A stretch of 64,000 nt of DNA, from contig OY757915.1 in NCBI GenBank assembly GCA_963585895.1, forward strand, positions 92,114,336 to 92,178,335, given 5' to 3'. The translations under genes were made by a program, and so were the position numbers. The notes under the pieces were generated by a model. It was not told the DNA's origin, searched no databases, and saw nothing but the letters and a program-made list of their open reading frames with translations. The stretch comes from Sepioteuthis lessoniana (taxonomy: Eukaryota; Mollusca; Cephalopoda; Myopsida; Loliginidae). Below, in pieces: positions 10,425-22,650 of this stretch. Each line of letters starts with the position of its first letter. The first letter of the stretch is position 1.

Positions 10425-11560
10425 GTTGGTTGGTTTTATGGCATATCAACCTTTGTAGGTTATTTAAGGACAAATCCATTTTAAAACAATTAAACAGTTC
10501 TATATCAAACAATTCATTTTTAGCATAAGTATACAATTTGATTGCAAAAAAAAATTTCTATTTCAATCTATTCAGTTTAGTCAAACTGTTCTATATCAAA
10601 CAATGCTGTTTAGTATAAGTATAGTTGGTTGGTTGTTTAGGTTTTATGGAATATCAACCTTTGTAGGTTTATTCAATGCCAAATCCATTTTTATGCGAAT
10701 AATCGATTCTATATCAAACAATTCATTTTAGCATAAGTATACAATTTGATTGCAAAAAAAAATTTCTATTTCAATCTATTCAGTTTAGTCAAACTGTTCT
10801 ATATCAAACAATGCTGTTTAGTATAAGTATAGTTGGTTGGTTGTTTAGGTTTTATGGAATATCAACCTTTGTAGGTTTATTCAATGCCAAATCCATTTTT
10901 ATGCGAATAATCGATTCTATATCAAACAATTCATTTTAGCATAAGTATACAATTTGATTGCAAAAAAAATTTCTATTTCAATCTATTCAGTTTAGTCAAA
11001 CTGTTCTATATCAAACAATGCTGTTTAGTATAAGTATAGTTGGTTGGTTGTTTAGGTTTTATGGAATATCAACCTTTGTAGGTTTATTCAATGCCAAATC
11101 CATTTTTATGCGAATAATCGATTCTATTTCAAACAATTCAGTTTAGCACGTATGCGCAGTTTGACTGTGAAAACGTTTCTATTTCAATCTATTCAATTTA
11201 GTCAGACAGTTCTAATTCAAACAATTCAGTTCAGCGTATCTACAGTTTCCATATCAAAAACAGATCTCGTAAGTAAGAGTTATCTATCAAACGATTCAGT
11301 TTAGCATAAGTACACAGATTAGTTCTATTTTACCCATAAATAGGACCCTTATTAGGTGCTACCACTCTGGGGCAGAGTGCACTTGGGAGCGGTGGCAATG
11401 AAGAGGTACTCTGCATTCCGCAAAGCCCCAGCATTATTGGAACCTCACAATCAGATTGTTTAGTGTCATATCCAGGACATATCCGGGAGAGTCTTACCCT
11501 TGTGCAGAGTAGCAGTTGGTGTATTCTACTCTCTCAGCCGACTAGGTAATACACAGAGTT
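10425..11560 (+). mobile_element. Repeat H copy with internal tandem expansion
   Basis: Starts 'ggttttatggcatatcaacc' and ends in the conserved block ('agtcttacccttgtgcagag', 'ctcagccgactaggt'). The 5' portion is expanded by three near-identical 208-bp units. Confidence 0.85.
10499..11120 (+). repeat. 208-bp tandem repeat, three units
   Basis: Units start at about 10499, 10707 and 10915. They are almost identical, including the unusual 'cattttatgcgaataatcga' junction, so the duplication is recent compared with the surrounding decay. Confidence 0.95.
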
Positions 11561-12010
11561 AAATCTAAAAACAGTTTTATTTCAGATAAATCAATTTAGC
11601 ATAAGTACGCCCTTTAGATGTCAAAACAGTTCTATTTTAAATAATTCAGTTTAGCATAAGTACGCAGTTTAAATGTCAAAACTTCTATTATAAACAATTT
11701 TGTTTAACATAAATATGCATGTAAAATGCAAAAAAAAAAAAACAGTAAACACTTGAAACCTCGGTTTAGTTCTATTCGACCCATACATAGGATCCTTATC
11801 AGGTGCTACCACTCTCGGACAGAGTGGACCTGGGAAGGTTGGCAATGAAGAGGTATTCCGGATTCCTTAAAGCCTCAGCATCACTGGAACCTCACAATCA
11901 GATTGTTTAGCGTCATATACAGGACACTCTTTGTGGGGAGTCTTACCCCTCTGCACAGAAGTAGTCGGTGTATTCTACAGTCCCACCCGACAGGGCAATC
12001 CAGCTGGGAA
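11561..12010 (+). mobile_element. Repeat H copy
   Basis: Units ('cagttttatttcagataaat', 'cagttctattttaaataatt') followed by the conserved block from about 11770 to 12005. Confidence 0.8.
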
Positions 12011-12019
12011 ACTGGGTGG

Positions 12020-12499
12020 ATCAAAGAGGACCCTTTTATTGCCATTATATCCTGGTTCACTCTGACCTGGAGTGGCAGTACCTGTCAGGGTCCTATCATT
12101 TATTCATTTACTATACTTGAAACCACTTTACTGTGAGCAAACAAATAAAATTATTAGTGTTAGATAGGAATACTTGAAACCATTTAGTGTACTGGATATG
12201 ACATTAAATTGCATCTGATGGTTAAGCCCCAGTCCTGAAGCTTGGGGGAATGTGGAGTAACTCTTCCTTATTGCAATTACACCTAGGTCCACTCTAGCAC
12301 CGAGTGGCAGTATCTGTTAGGGACCTGTCTATGAATCAAATAGAACTGTCCCATCTTTAATTAGTGATTGTTATCAGTAATAAATAGAATTATTAGTGTT
12401 AAACATTAATACTTGAAACCATTTAACTATGAGACAAACCGATGATGAGGTTTCAGTAATATAGGGACTTTGGGGAACGCGAAGTACCCCTTTATTGGC

Positions 12500-12552
<53 letters not shown>

Positions 12553-12970
12553 GTGCACTATGATCCGGAGAGGTAGCACCTGAAAGAGTCCTATCTATAG
12601 GACAAATAGAACTGTTTGACATTTAAACTGTGTGTAAAAAAATTACTGATTTTGAATTAAATTATTAGTGATTCATAACAGTACTTGAAATCATTTAACT
12701 TTGGTGACATACTAAACTGAATTGTTTGGAATAGAACTGTGTGCCAACAAAAAACTGTGTACTTATGCAAAGCTGAATTGTTTTTTCCATTTAACTGTTT
12801 GTAAACAAAAAAAAACCGTATTCTAACGAATTCCTGAGAGGGAACAAGAAACTGTGTACTTATGCTAAACTGAATTGTTTGAAATAGAACTGTTTTTACG
12901 CTTAACTGTGTAATCGTATTATTTAGAAATAAGTGAAACTATTTAACTGTGTTAAAAAACATGAGCTCAG
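12020..12970 (-). mobile_element. Repeat H copies, minus strand, composite
   Basis: At least three minus-strand pieces (12020-12110, 12185-12350, 12430-12970) repeat the block 'cattgcc...ccaggtccactct..cc.gagtgg' and the unit 'actgaattgtttgaaatagaactg'. A (CT)n tract at 12501-12550 lies inside the third. Together with the plus copies this forms a large inverted arrangement. Confidence 0.75.
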
Positions 12971-13035
12971 GCTCATTTCAAAATGTTATCTACAAAATGA
13001 GTTTATAGATCAAATATCTAATATAAAGTATAAAA

Positions 13036-13268
13036 AGGATCATTGGCCTTGTGGGTAGAGTGTTCGCCAATTGTCAGGGAGACCTGGTTTCAATCCCAGG
13101 TCACATCTTACTTTTAAAATGGTACTTGATACCTCCTTGCTTAGCACTCAGCAATACGTATCAAGGGTAATGTGGATTAATCCAAGGAAAGGAATAGCGC
13201 GCTCCCCGTCACCTTGGTGTAGTAGCTATTCAAAAGGGAGCCTTCAGGTCACCAAAAACAACTTATAA
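13036..13268 (+). mobile_element. SINE-C copy, full length
   Basis: Head 'ggatcattggccttgtgggtag' with A box, B box 'ggtttcaatccca', family body and a shortened tail ('gccttcaggtcacc...caacttata'). Confidence 0.9.
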
Positions 13269-13840
13269 AAGGATGACCTACAATGGTTGATATGCCATAA
13301 AACTAAACCAAACCAAACCAAAATCCTATAAACTAATTACTGCGTTCAAACCCAAACGGAAAGCTTATAGTGTGCAATGGATGCTTGATGACGTTTCAAA
13401 ACCCATTGAATGACAATTATTTCTCATTTCTGAGTCGTTTGCGAAACGGAATTTCAACTTTTTTTTTTTGGTTCATGTCATTCGCTTCTATTTATTTGAC
13501 AAAACTTTTATTCCAGATCTGTTTTGTTACGTTTTTTGTTCCCATATTTTCGTTTGTCAGATGACAAAATTAAACAAATAAATAAAATAAATATTCTTTT
13601 TTAAAATTGAAAAAGGGAAATTTGTTTTTTCTTCCTCATTTCCTTCCGACCGACCCGATTTTTGAAAAGAGGCTTTGCTTCAAGACAATCCCCTAAAGTA
13701 AATCTTTTAAAAACGTTTGAAATTCAAAAAAAAAAAAAAAAAAAGAAAGAAAGAAAAAGAAAGAAGAACGCTATATTGACTGGAAAACAATACAGTAGCG
13801 TGAAAAGAGAACAAAATACAGAACGAAAAACGGGGCTTTC
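13269..13840. other. No gene seen; poly-A tract
   Basis: Unique AT-rich sequence with a poly-A/GAAA run near 13726-13766. Confidence 0.55.
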
Positions 13841-13841
13841 T

Positions 13842-13860
13842 TCTTCTTCTTCTTCTTCTT

Positions 13861-13926
<66 letters not shown>
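13842..13926. repeat. (TTC)n(TTA)n microsatellite
   Basis: About sixteen TTC units followed by about twelve TTA units. The TTA part is the tail tract of the adjacent minus-strand LINE. Confidence 0.95.
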
Positions 13927-13927
<1 letters not shown>

Positions 13928-14262
13928 CTTTTCTAGTTTTTCACACCAGCATAAAACGATGGTTTCTCACTGGAGATTTTTGAGTGACAGCAAGTTTCCT
14001 TAAGTCTCAAGGACTCTTCTCAGTATTCTGACCGATTTCAATAACGCTGTAGTTTGGATAGGCTCTTCTCGTCCTGTTATTTCCAAGTTCTCCAGCCCCT
14101 GTACTAATGCTTTGGTGACTGTACTAAGAGCACCAATTACAATTGGTATAATTGTCACTTTCATGTTCCACAGTTTTTTTCAGTTCTCTAGCAAGGTCCC
14201 GGTACTTATCTTTCTTTTAGCTTCCTTTCAATTTTACGCTGTGGTCAGATGGGTTATTATTA
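13927..14262 (-). mobile_element. R4/Dong-like LINE 3' end, minus strand (copy 6)
   Basis: Minus strand encodes 'DLARELKKTVEHESDNYTN' -type and 'LGALSTVTKALVQGLENLEI' -type segments in broken frames, then the 3' UTR. TTA tracts bound both sides (13890-13926 and 14251-14272). Confidence 0.8.
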
Positions 14263-14307
14263 TTATTATTATTAGAAGTAGTAATAGTTGTTGTTTTTGT
14301 TGTGGGA

Positions 14308-14350
14308 AGAGGAGGAGGAGGAGGAGGAGGAGGAGGAGGAGGAAGAGGAA
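14308..14350. repeat. (GGA)n microsatellite
   Basis: About twelve GGA units with one interruption. Confidence 0.95.
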
Positions 14351-14540
14351 TACACAGCGAGATCTTGCAAAAACAGTGAAGAACCGTTTCATTGTAGATC
14401 AATTGACACCAAATCTTCACTAAACTCCGGCATTCTTTTTAGTATTCAAACAGTTTTCATTCTGTCGTCTGGGTGGTCTGGATTCATTCACTGGTCTCCT
14501 GTTTCCCGTCTCTGTTTCCAACCTTTTGGAACTGTTCTAA

Positions 14541-14842
14541 ATTATTATTATTATGCATACGAGTTTTCATGACAGTGTATCTGTTGGTCTTTCACTCGAG
14601 TCCGAGCGACAGCAAGTCTCCGCACATCTCCAGGACTCATCTCAGTATTCTGGCCGTTCTTAACAATGCTGTAATCTAGATGGTCACGATTCTTGCTCAA
14701 AGTTCCTGTTCTTCAAACCCTCTTTGCAAGCCTTTAGCGGCTGTTCCAAGTGCACCAACAACAATTGATATCACTGTCACCTTCATGTTCCCCGGCTTTT
14801 TTAGTTCTCTGGCAAGGTCCAAGTATTTGTCTATCTTCATCA
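14541..14842 (-). mobile_element. R4/Dong-like LINE 3' end, minus strand (copy 7)
   Basis: Same C-terminal interval as copy 6 (DLARELKK, AFNKG-like and ARILR regions recognisable). Starts from ATTATTATTATT on its 3' side. Divergence from copy 6 shows independent insertion. Confidence 0.75.
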
Positions 14843-14867
14843 TTCATTTGTTTAGGCACAGTTAAAT

Positions 14868-15262
14868 GATTCAACAGTTCTATTTCAAACAATTCAATTT
14901 AGCTTAAGTCATTTGTTTACACACAGTTTACATGTAAAACAGTTCTGTTTAACCCAGAGATAGAACCTTTTCTGGTGCTACCATTCCGGGCCAGAGTGGA
15001 CCTGGGAGCGATGTCAATGAAGTGGTTCTGTGCATTACCCAAAGCTCCAACATTACTGGAATCTCACCTTCAAATTTTTTAATGTCATATACATGACATT
15101 CGTTTGGATGGTCTTACCCCTCAGCAAAGATGCAGTCGGTGTATTTTATAGCCCTAGCCAACTGGGCCATCAGGACACTCATTGGGGGAGTCTTACCCCA
15201 CAGCAAAGATGCAGTCAGTGTATTTTATTTCCCTAGCCGACTGGGCTGCCTATACCTGTGAG
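14868..15262 (+). mobile_element. Repeat H copy
   Basis: Units at 14868-14960 and conserved block to 15250. The last about 60 bp ('gggagtcttacccc...agccgactgggc') is present twice. Confidence 0.8.
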
Positions 15263-16212
<950 letters not shown>

Positions 16213-16256
16213 TTGGATGCATATGTTTATAAACATACTTGAATCAATTTACACAG

Positions 16257-16535
16257 CCCTTCCTCCACGGGCTGAATGTGATATAAGGTCAATTTTTATG
16301 CGGAGTAAGGCTGGTTTGAAGACAGAGTTTTCCTTTTCTTAGACTGGTTGCCATACAAATGCTAAGGAGCTAAGTCTATTCGACTTGCCCAGAGCTGAGA
16401 GAAGAACGGATTGATTAATATCTTTTCTAAAAACATTAGCGAGAAATGAAACGCAAACAAGCTCGTCCAGAGTTGAATTCGGATCGCCGATTTTATTTAC
16501 TACGACGATAACCGTTGCGCTAAACGTCCCTCACT
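16257..16535 (-). mobile_element. SINE-B copy, old
   Basis: Minus strand head with 'cgtcgtagtaaataaaatcgg', a B-box-like segment, and tail 'cataaaaattgacct tatatcacattc'. Confidence 0.7.
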
Positions 16536-16689
16536 ATGTACGACATGCGTGAATATATAAAAACACATGTATGTATGTATGTATGTATGTATTGTAGCCA
16601 TTCGTTATGCTAAGAGCTCTTTAATAAAGTCCTATCATTATATTGTTTGTTTTTTTTTAATTTTCTTGTTATATGAAAGATATATGTTG

Positions 16690-16835
16690 ATGAGTCCCAA
16701 TGGCATAATTGTTCACGGACTGAACTTGGTATCGTAGAAAGCGAATTCAAGCTCCAGTCACGCTATTATGTTCACTTTTGGACTAAAACACTTGGGGAAG
16801 GTATTGAACCCTATAAATCTGTCGGTTTAATAATA
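16690..16835 (+). mobile_element. SINE-A fragment
   Basis: Head and central block only ('gcgaattcaagctccagtcacg', 'acacttggggaaggtattgaacc'). The tail is missing, ending at an AATAAT boundary. Confidence 0.6.
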
Positions 16836-16844
16836 ATATTGGCC

Positions 16845-17062
16845 TAATAAGTAGAATGTTTGCCAAAGGTCTGGGAGACCGAGGTTCAATTCCAGTTCGT
16901 AACACACCAAAGACTTGCTTAGCATTCAGCACTATCAAGTGTAAACTGGAGCAATCCAGGGAATGAAGTAGCGCACTTCCCTACACTTCGGTGTAGTAGC
17001 TATTAAAAAGGGAGCCTTTGGGTCCCCTTCGACTAAGGTCGCCAACTTACTAAGTTGACTTA
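16845..17062 (+). mobile_element. SINE-C copy
   Basis: Head 'ggcctaataagtagaatgtttgcc', B box 'gaggttcaattcca', body and tail 'cttcgactaaggtcgccaac'. Internal deletion of the 'ttaaaaatggtacttgatacc' portion. Confidence 0.85.
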
Positions 17063-17067
17063 GGCAA

Positions 17068-17252
17068 TAAAAATCCAACGGAAGTTGATATGTCATTAAA
17101 GAAAGAAAAATGATGTATTTGATCATTTTTGTTAGTTGATATTTTATAATGTACATTAAATTCTAATTTATCATTAGTTCTCGTTAATAAAATATCCAGG
17201 AAACGTAATTCATTTTTTGTTTCAGGTTTCAAAAAAGGATAGAGACAAGACA
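17068..17252 (-). pseudogene. Penelope-like element reverse transcriptase fragment
   Basis: About 60 open codons on the minus strand read ETKNELRFLDILLTRTNDKLEF, then an 'YKISTNKNDQIHHFSFFN' -type segment. I recognise the 'LPFLDI...KPT..D.YIHY.S.H' region of Penelope-like RTs. It is a short 5'- and 3'-truncated relic with a SINE-C directly beside it. It shows that a PLE lineage, a class known to carry hammerhead ribozymes, has been present. Confidence 0.6.
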
Positions 17253-17399
17253 TTATTACCGCTACAAACAGGCGTCGAATTCAATGAAAAGACACTTAAA
17301 AACATCGAGCCATTATCAGCAAAACAGAAATTTCATATTTAATTAAAGACGGAACTGAAATCGTGAATTCTGGTACACATCTAAATACATGTTCACTTA

Positions 17400-17592
17400 C
17401 TGATAAGTTTATCGGCATGGAAATAGCAACTAGAGTTCAAATCCTAGACAAAGTTTTTTGTATTTTACTTATGACCTTGTAAAAGACATGAATCTATAAG
17501 TTCTCCCCTACCCCGCCATAACTCATTTGCTGATAGTCTTTTTTAGCATTGTTAAGGCAACCAGCTTTGGAGAAGGAAAATTTAAACCAGCT
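17400..17592 (+). mobile_element. SINE-B fragment
   Basis: 'gagttcaaatcctagacaaag', 'taaggcaaccagctttggag' and 'aaggaaaatttaaacc' follow SINE-B order with internal loss. Confidence 0.5.
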
Positions 17593-17597
17593 GTAAA

Positions 17598-17822
17598 GTA
17601 AGTAAAGTTGACGACTGTAGTCGAGGGCAACCAGAAGGCTCCCTTTTCAATAGCTACTACATTGAGGTGTAAAGGAAGGCCCTACTCCTTTCCCTGGATT
17701 GCTCCACCTTACCCTTGATACGTACTTTATATTGCTGAGTGTTAAACAAGGAGGTCTCAAGAAACATTTTTAAAGTCTTTGATATGACCATAGGCGAACA
17801 CTCTATCCAGTAGGCCAATCTG
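17598..17822 (-). mobile_element. SINE-C copy
   Basis: Minus strand, complete from head ('ggcctactggatagagtgttcgcc') to tail ('aactttacttact' end). The sequence around the B box is partly deleted. Confidence 0.85.
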
Positions 17823-18011
17823 TACTAGGTTTTAAAATTGACTTTCTCGGGTGTTTTGACAATTCAAAAAAAGTCGCTGCAATGAGTGTATTGGGGTCTT
17901 GGGGAAGTGCTCTAAAAACCTTTGATTTATTATCTTTTTCTGTTTCATTGTACACAGTTTCAGTTTCGGCTCTTCTTAGATAACCTCGGATCTCTACAGA
18001 TGTGTGTATGT

Positions 18012-18292
18012 ACTCTTGGTGTAATGATTTTTGTCGTAGCAAATGATACGAGTTCAAATCCTGAATGAGGCGGTTTGCTTTTCATATAACGCTACTACTT
18101 TGGGAAAATCTATGCATCCAGTTATTCTACATTCAGCTATGGATAAATAGTAAGACAGACTGAGATATTTAACTTTGGTATGGCAACCAGTCTAGGAGAA
18201 GTAAAACTCTGACTTCAACCTTTTTAAACTCCTCTTCAAAAATAAGCCTTGTGTCATATTCTTCTCATGCAGAGAGTTTGGATAAACACATA
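18012..18292 (+). mobile_element. SINE-B copy
   Basis: Head 'cttggtgtaatgatttttgtcg', B box 'gagttcaaatcctgaatgagg', central block, and tail with 'aagccttgtgtcatattctt'. Confidence 0.75.
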
Positions 18293-18407
18293 CATCTTTT
18301 TTTTTTTTTTTCTCTATATTGTTATTTCTCAACATAGCTCTTTCAAAAGATATATAAATCTAATATAATCTAAAGATATATATAAATCTGTTCTATCAGC
18401 ACGACTT

Positions 18408-18472
18408 GATATATATATATATATATATATATATTGAGAGAGAGAGAGATAGATAGATAAATAGATAGATAG
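18408..18472. repeat. (TA)n(GA)n(TAGA)n microsatellite
   Basis: Three adjacent simple repeats. Confidence 0.9.
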
Positions 18473-18473
18473 T

Positions 18474-19472
18474 TTGGGTGTAGAAGCAAAATATGGAATA
18501 ATTTAAAAACTTTTTTGTCTGATTAGTCCAATTTTTGAAAACCTAAATTTTCATGATTAATTCTATTATTCAAGCACTTTTTAAAATTAGAATTCAGCCC
18601 AATATGAGGTGGGTGTCCTCGTGGTGTAGTGGTTAAAGCCAAGGATTGTGGAATCATAGTAAGCAAGTTCGAATTTCAGTCGCGCTATTACGTTTACTTT
18701 CGGACAAATACCCTTGGTAAAGGTATGAACCTCCTTATCCTCCCAGCTATAGGTTAAATAGTACCACCACTTTTCTTCTAGAAGAATGGCTTTGGTATTA
18801 AATAACCTTCAAAGGTTGATATACCATCAAACAAACAAACCAAACTCAAAATGAGTGAGCAAGAAAAGAAACGATAAAAAAACTATGATTTGCTTAACGC
18901 CGAAATCAGGCTAAAGGTTCTCTGTCTACTGTATACAAAGCAAAGAAAATATTTTTACAGAAAAATAGCTTTTTAAGGAAAAGGGGACGTGAATGACTGA
19001 AACAAAACGAAAAAAAGGCTTTTTAACTGCCCTCAGTATGGCGATTAAGAAGGATCCCACGACGTCAATAAAAGAGCACGCTAATGAATTGAAAGTCCAC
19101 AGGAAAATTGTGAGGACGACAATTAAAGAAGATTTAAGCCTAGACATTAATTCCCTTGATTACGCTATATGGAACGTTACAGAAAACAAAGCAAATGCAA
19201 CTCCCCATACATATATTGATTCGTTTAGGACTGTTTATTGAGGAGTAATGGGATTAAATGTCGGAAGAATTTATTTTGATAGCATGAAAATCGTTTTGAA
19301 GGTGTGTTGATACAATAATTGAAAAAAAAAATGGTGGCCATATTGAGTAAATTTACATTGGCTATCTTCTTGTTTTGTTGTTTATTTTTGAAAAATTAAA
19401 CTTAATCTTTTTTTATAACAGTCATTTATTATTATACTAGAATATTCCTAATTTTGCTTCCGCACCCTGTAT
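18474..19472 (+). pseudogene. Internally deleted mariner-like transposon
   Basis: The ends resemble terminal inverted repeats: left 'gggtgtagaagcaaaatatgg' and right, reversed, 'cagggtgcggaagcaaaatta' next to TA. After a SINE-A insertion the remnant reads MSEQEKKR-stop. A frame at 18993-19241 then joins a helix-turn-helix-like part (IKKDPTTSIKEHANELKVHR) directly to DLSLDINSLDYAIWN. The second resembles the D-x-NPLDY motif near the third catalytic Asp of mariner transposases. A further tail 'VDTIIEK..GGHIE' is in another frame at 19304-19345. The two outer catalytic Asp regions are missing. Confidence 0.65.
18607..18840 (+). mobile_element. SINE-A copy nested in the mariner remnant
   Basis: Complete head ('gtcctcgtggtgtagtggtta'), central block and tail ('ggtattaaataaccttcaaa'). 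Weak flanking similarity 'caatatgag' / 'caaaatgag' may be a mutated target duplication. Confidence 0.9.
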
Positions 19473-19519
19473 GAACCCCCTTATCCTCCCAGCTATGGGT
19501 TAAATAGTACCACCATTTT

Positions 19520-19694
19520 TCTTCAAGAAGAAACAGTAAATTTACTCAATATTGCCAAAATATTGAGTAAATTTACTGTTTTGTGTCTATGATCTAATTT
19601 GATTGTTTATTTTTTTAAATTAAACTTAACCTTGTTTTATAACAGAGTCGTTTATTATTATACTAGAATATTCCTAATTTTGCTTCTGCACCCT
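19520..19694 (+). mobile_element. Second mariner 3' end fragment
   Basis: 'aacttaaccttgttttataac' through 'cctaattttgcttctgcaccc' repeats the right end of the preceding element (19399-19470) with a few substitutions. A SINE-A scrap (19470-19535) lies between the two. Confidence 0.7.
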
Positions 19695-20149
19695 ATATAT
19701 ATATATATAGAGAGAGAGAGAGTGAGTGAGAGAACGTGAAAGATAAAGAAGGAGTGAGAAAACAAGAAATGGAGTTGTATGTATGCGGTTATATATTCTT
19801 TTTACTTATTTTGATGAATTTAACACCCAATTCTTTTTTTAAAAAATTACAGGTCTTTTACAGAAGACTTTTAGGAATATTCTCTTCGAAATGAACCGAT
19901 TCCATTATTCCTTGGAGTATTCGGTCCGGAAATCTTAGATTCAATCGGTTCTTTATGGAAAGAAACAAAAAATTGTATCATACAATTCACTATTCCTCTC
20001 GTGTTCACTTCACCGACATTGACTCGCACTTCAATTTACATGTTCCCATTACGTCTTTTCTTTCTTTTTTACTTGTTTTTTTTTTTCTTTTATAAACCAT
20101 TAATTTTTTTTGAGTTTTGTTTTTTCACATTGCATCAACTTCCACATTT

Positions 20150-20443
20150 TTTAACATTTTCTTTCTTTCTTTCTTTCTTTCTTTGAACGCTTTTCATTCT
20201 TTATCATTTTTTTTATTCTACTTCTTATAACTTCCTTCTGTTTGCATTGAATTTTATAATAGTTTTCTGATAGACACTGTATTTAAAAAATTAACTTTCC
20301 TCTAAATTTTCATAATTTTTACATTTCAGCTACATCCTTTTTTCTTCCTTTTTTTGTTTATTAAATTTTTTTTTTTTTTGAATCTATCATAAATTCTTTA
20401 TTTCTTTATTTTCTTATTTATCTATTCATTTATTCTCTATTGA

Positions 20444-20493
<50 letters not shown>

Positions 20494-20779
20494 ATTTTTC
20501 TTTCTTTCTTTGCTTTGCTTTTTCTAATCTCTTCATGGTCTCTTTCATTCTTTTTTCCAACGAAGGTTTCTTTCTTTATCTATTTCTTTCTTTATTGATT
20601 TATTTGAACCATCGTTATAGTTTCATTGATGTCTTCTTTCAGTTTACTTTTTCTTTTCTTTATTACTAGCATCTTTATATTTTCATTAATTCTTCCCACG
20701 AGTCCTTTCTTTCTTTCTTTCTTTTAATCTCGCTTACAAAATGCCCGTCTGTTCCTTTCTTTTACTCTTTGCGTACATT

Positions 20780-20819
<40 letters not shown>

Positions 20820-20850
20820 ACTTTCTTTCTTTCTTTCTTTACTCGCATTC
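20150..20850. repeat. (CTTT)n-rich pyrimidine region
   Basis: CTTT arrays at 20159-20183, 20445-20512, 20705-20724 and 20778-20839 in T-rich sequence. Frames rich in Phe/Leu/Ser arise from this bias. Confidence 0.9.
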
Positions 20851-20935
20851 TGCTGATTATTACCCTCCTCTACCTCTCGAGAATTTTATTACATTTCTCC
20901 GTGAGGCCCTGACACCGTTTCTTTATTTATCATAA

Positions 20936-21530
20936 GTTTTCTTTTCTGAACTCAAGCATTAAAAATAAATAAATAAATAAAATTTATTCGAATTTTTATC
21001 GAGCAATGATTTTTTTAGCCCCCAAAAAGTGATTAAAACGTGATTAACTTAATGTAATCTTACCAGACGACAAAAAACGCAAAGGGATGTAACTCCGTAT
21101 TTCTTCTATTGGTTTCAGTTTTAATTTTTAAATATTTTTGAGGTTAATTTTTTTAGTTTGTACATTATCTTTTTTTTTTCCTATTTGTAATGTATACTTC
21201 ATCTTTTTTTAAAACCCTCTTTGGTTTAGTTTTGTCACTATTCTTTTATATTTGTCTGATTTTAGTCAGGTTACTGTTTTATTTTTTATTTTCTACTCAA
21301 AAATGAAAGAAATAATTTATGAATCAGCTTTCCCGCAAGGCAAGCAAAAGAAACTTCCCCGAAATATAAAGTTATGTGAGTCACACTTATCACGTGACTT
21401 GGAATTAAAAAAAAGAATACAAGAGGAAGAGGAGGAGGAGAGGAGGCAAAAATTCTTTGACAATAATCCCTCCCCGTGTTTCACATGCTGTCATACCTTT
21501 GCATGCATGTATGTGAGTAAGTATGTATGT
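20936..21530. other. No gene seen
   Basis: A 97-codon frame (21252-21545) has a Lys/Glu-rich middle and no recognised domain. The purine tract at 21420-21448 explains its acidic run. Confidence 0.5.
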
Positions 21531-21531
21531 G

Positions 21532-21532
<1 letters not shown>

Positions 21533-21565
<33 letters not shown>

Positions 21566-21592
21566 GAGTTGGTATATATATATATATATATA
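21533..21592. repeat. (TAGA)n and (TA)n microsatellites
   Basis: About eight TAGA units, then TA units. Confidence 0.95.
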
Positions 21593-21814
21593 CGCGTGAA
21601 TATATAAAATCAACCAGAGAGAAAAATTTGAAGAGACTTAGGTTAAGTGAGTGGTAACATTGCCATATCGAGCTAAAGTAAGTTATTAATTGACTTCTGA
21701 AAGCAGACCGATTCTAAATTTTCGAATAACTCAACTGCACGAAGTTTCAGCCACTTTGAAAGTAAACTTGAGCAACTGGTGAGACAAAAATGAATCGTAT
21801 ATTTACGATCTAAG

Positions 21815-21965
21815 TGGTTGATTGATTGATTTTAACAGCATTTCCACCCATCTAGGATTATTAGATACCTGGAGGTTAGGAAATCACTTTCGTTGTACAT
21901 TTATATTCACATCTTCACGTAATCATTTCATGCCAGTTTTCTTTTTTTTCATTCACGTGTAAGAT
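21815..21965 (+). mobile_element. Repeat H-like fragment, diverged
   Basis: Follows the start of the copy at 42665: 'ttgattgattttaacagcat', 'ctaggattatt' and 'ggttaggaaatcactttcgtt'. Confidence 0.45.
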
Positions 21966-22033
21966 ATCAAATATTCATTTCTCAGACAAATAAGTCGCAC
22001 ATATTTGGATGGCTCACAGTATTTCTATCTAAT

Positions 22034-22650
22034 AATATGACTGGTCAGGAAAAGTGATCCACTCGGAATTGTGCAAGAAATTGAAATGTGACCACACTAC
22101 CAATTGGTAAATGCTCAAACCAGAATCCGTCCTGGAAAATGTGACGCATAAAATTTTTTGGGACTTTGAGATACAAACAAATTACCTTTTCCCGACCTGA
22201 AGACCAGACCGAGAGAAGAAAAAAAAAGAGAACATGACATATAGTAGACTTTGCCGTCCCAGCGGACCACAAAGTGGAAATAAAAGAAAGCTAGTTGAGG
22301 GAAAAGTACTTGGACCTTGCCAGAGAACTAAAAATGCTATGGAACATGAGGTTCATCGTGATACTAATTGTGACTGGTGCACTTGAAATAGTCCATAAAG
22401 GCTTGGAAAAGGAGCAAGAAAAGTTGAAAATCGGAGGACAAATCGGGACCATCCAAAGTACAGCATTACTAAAATCGGCCAGAATACCGAGAAAAGTTCT
22501 GGTGACTTGAGGAGACTTGCTGTTAATCAGCCTCCAGTGAATGAACTATGACCGTTGTGGAATAAGATGGTTACGGTGATACTAATTTTAGTTTTAAAAT
22601 TAGCAAATACTACTACGACTACTACAACTAATAATAATAATAATAATAAT
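22034..22650 (+). mobile_element. R4/Dong-like LINE 3' end (copy 8)
   Basis: From the 'VIHSELCKKLKCDHT' -type segment, through 'TICSRLCRPSGPQSGNKRK' in shifted frames, to 'DLARELKMLWNMRFIVILI' and the 3' UTR. Its ending is rearranged, with (ACT)n and then (AAT)n at 22606-22650. Confidence 0.75.
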
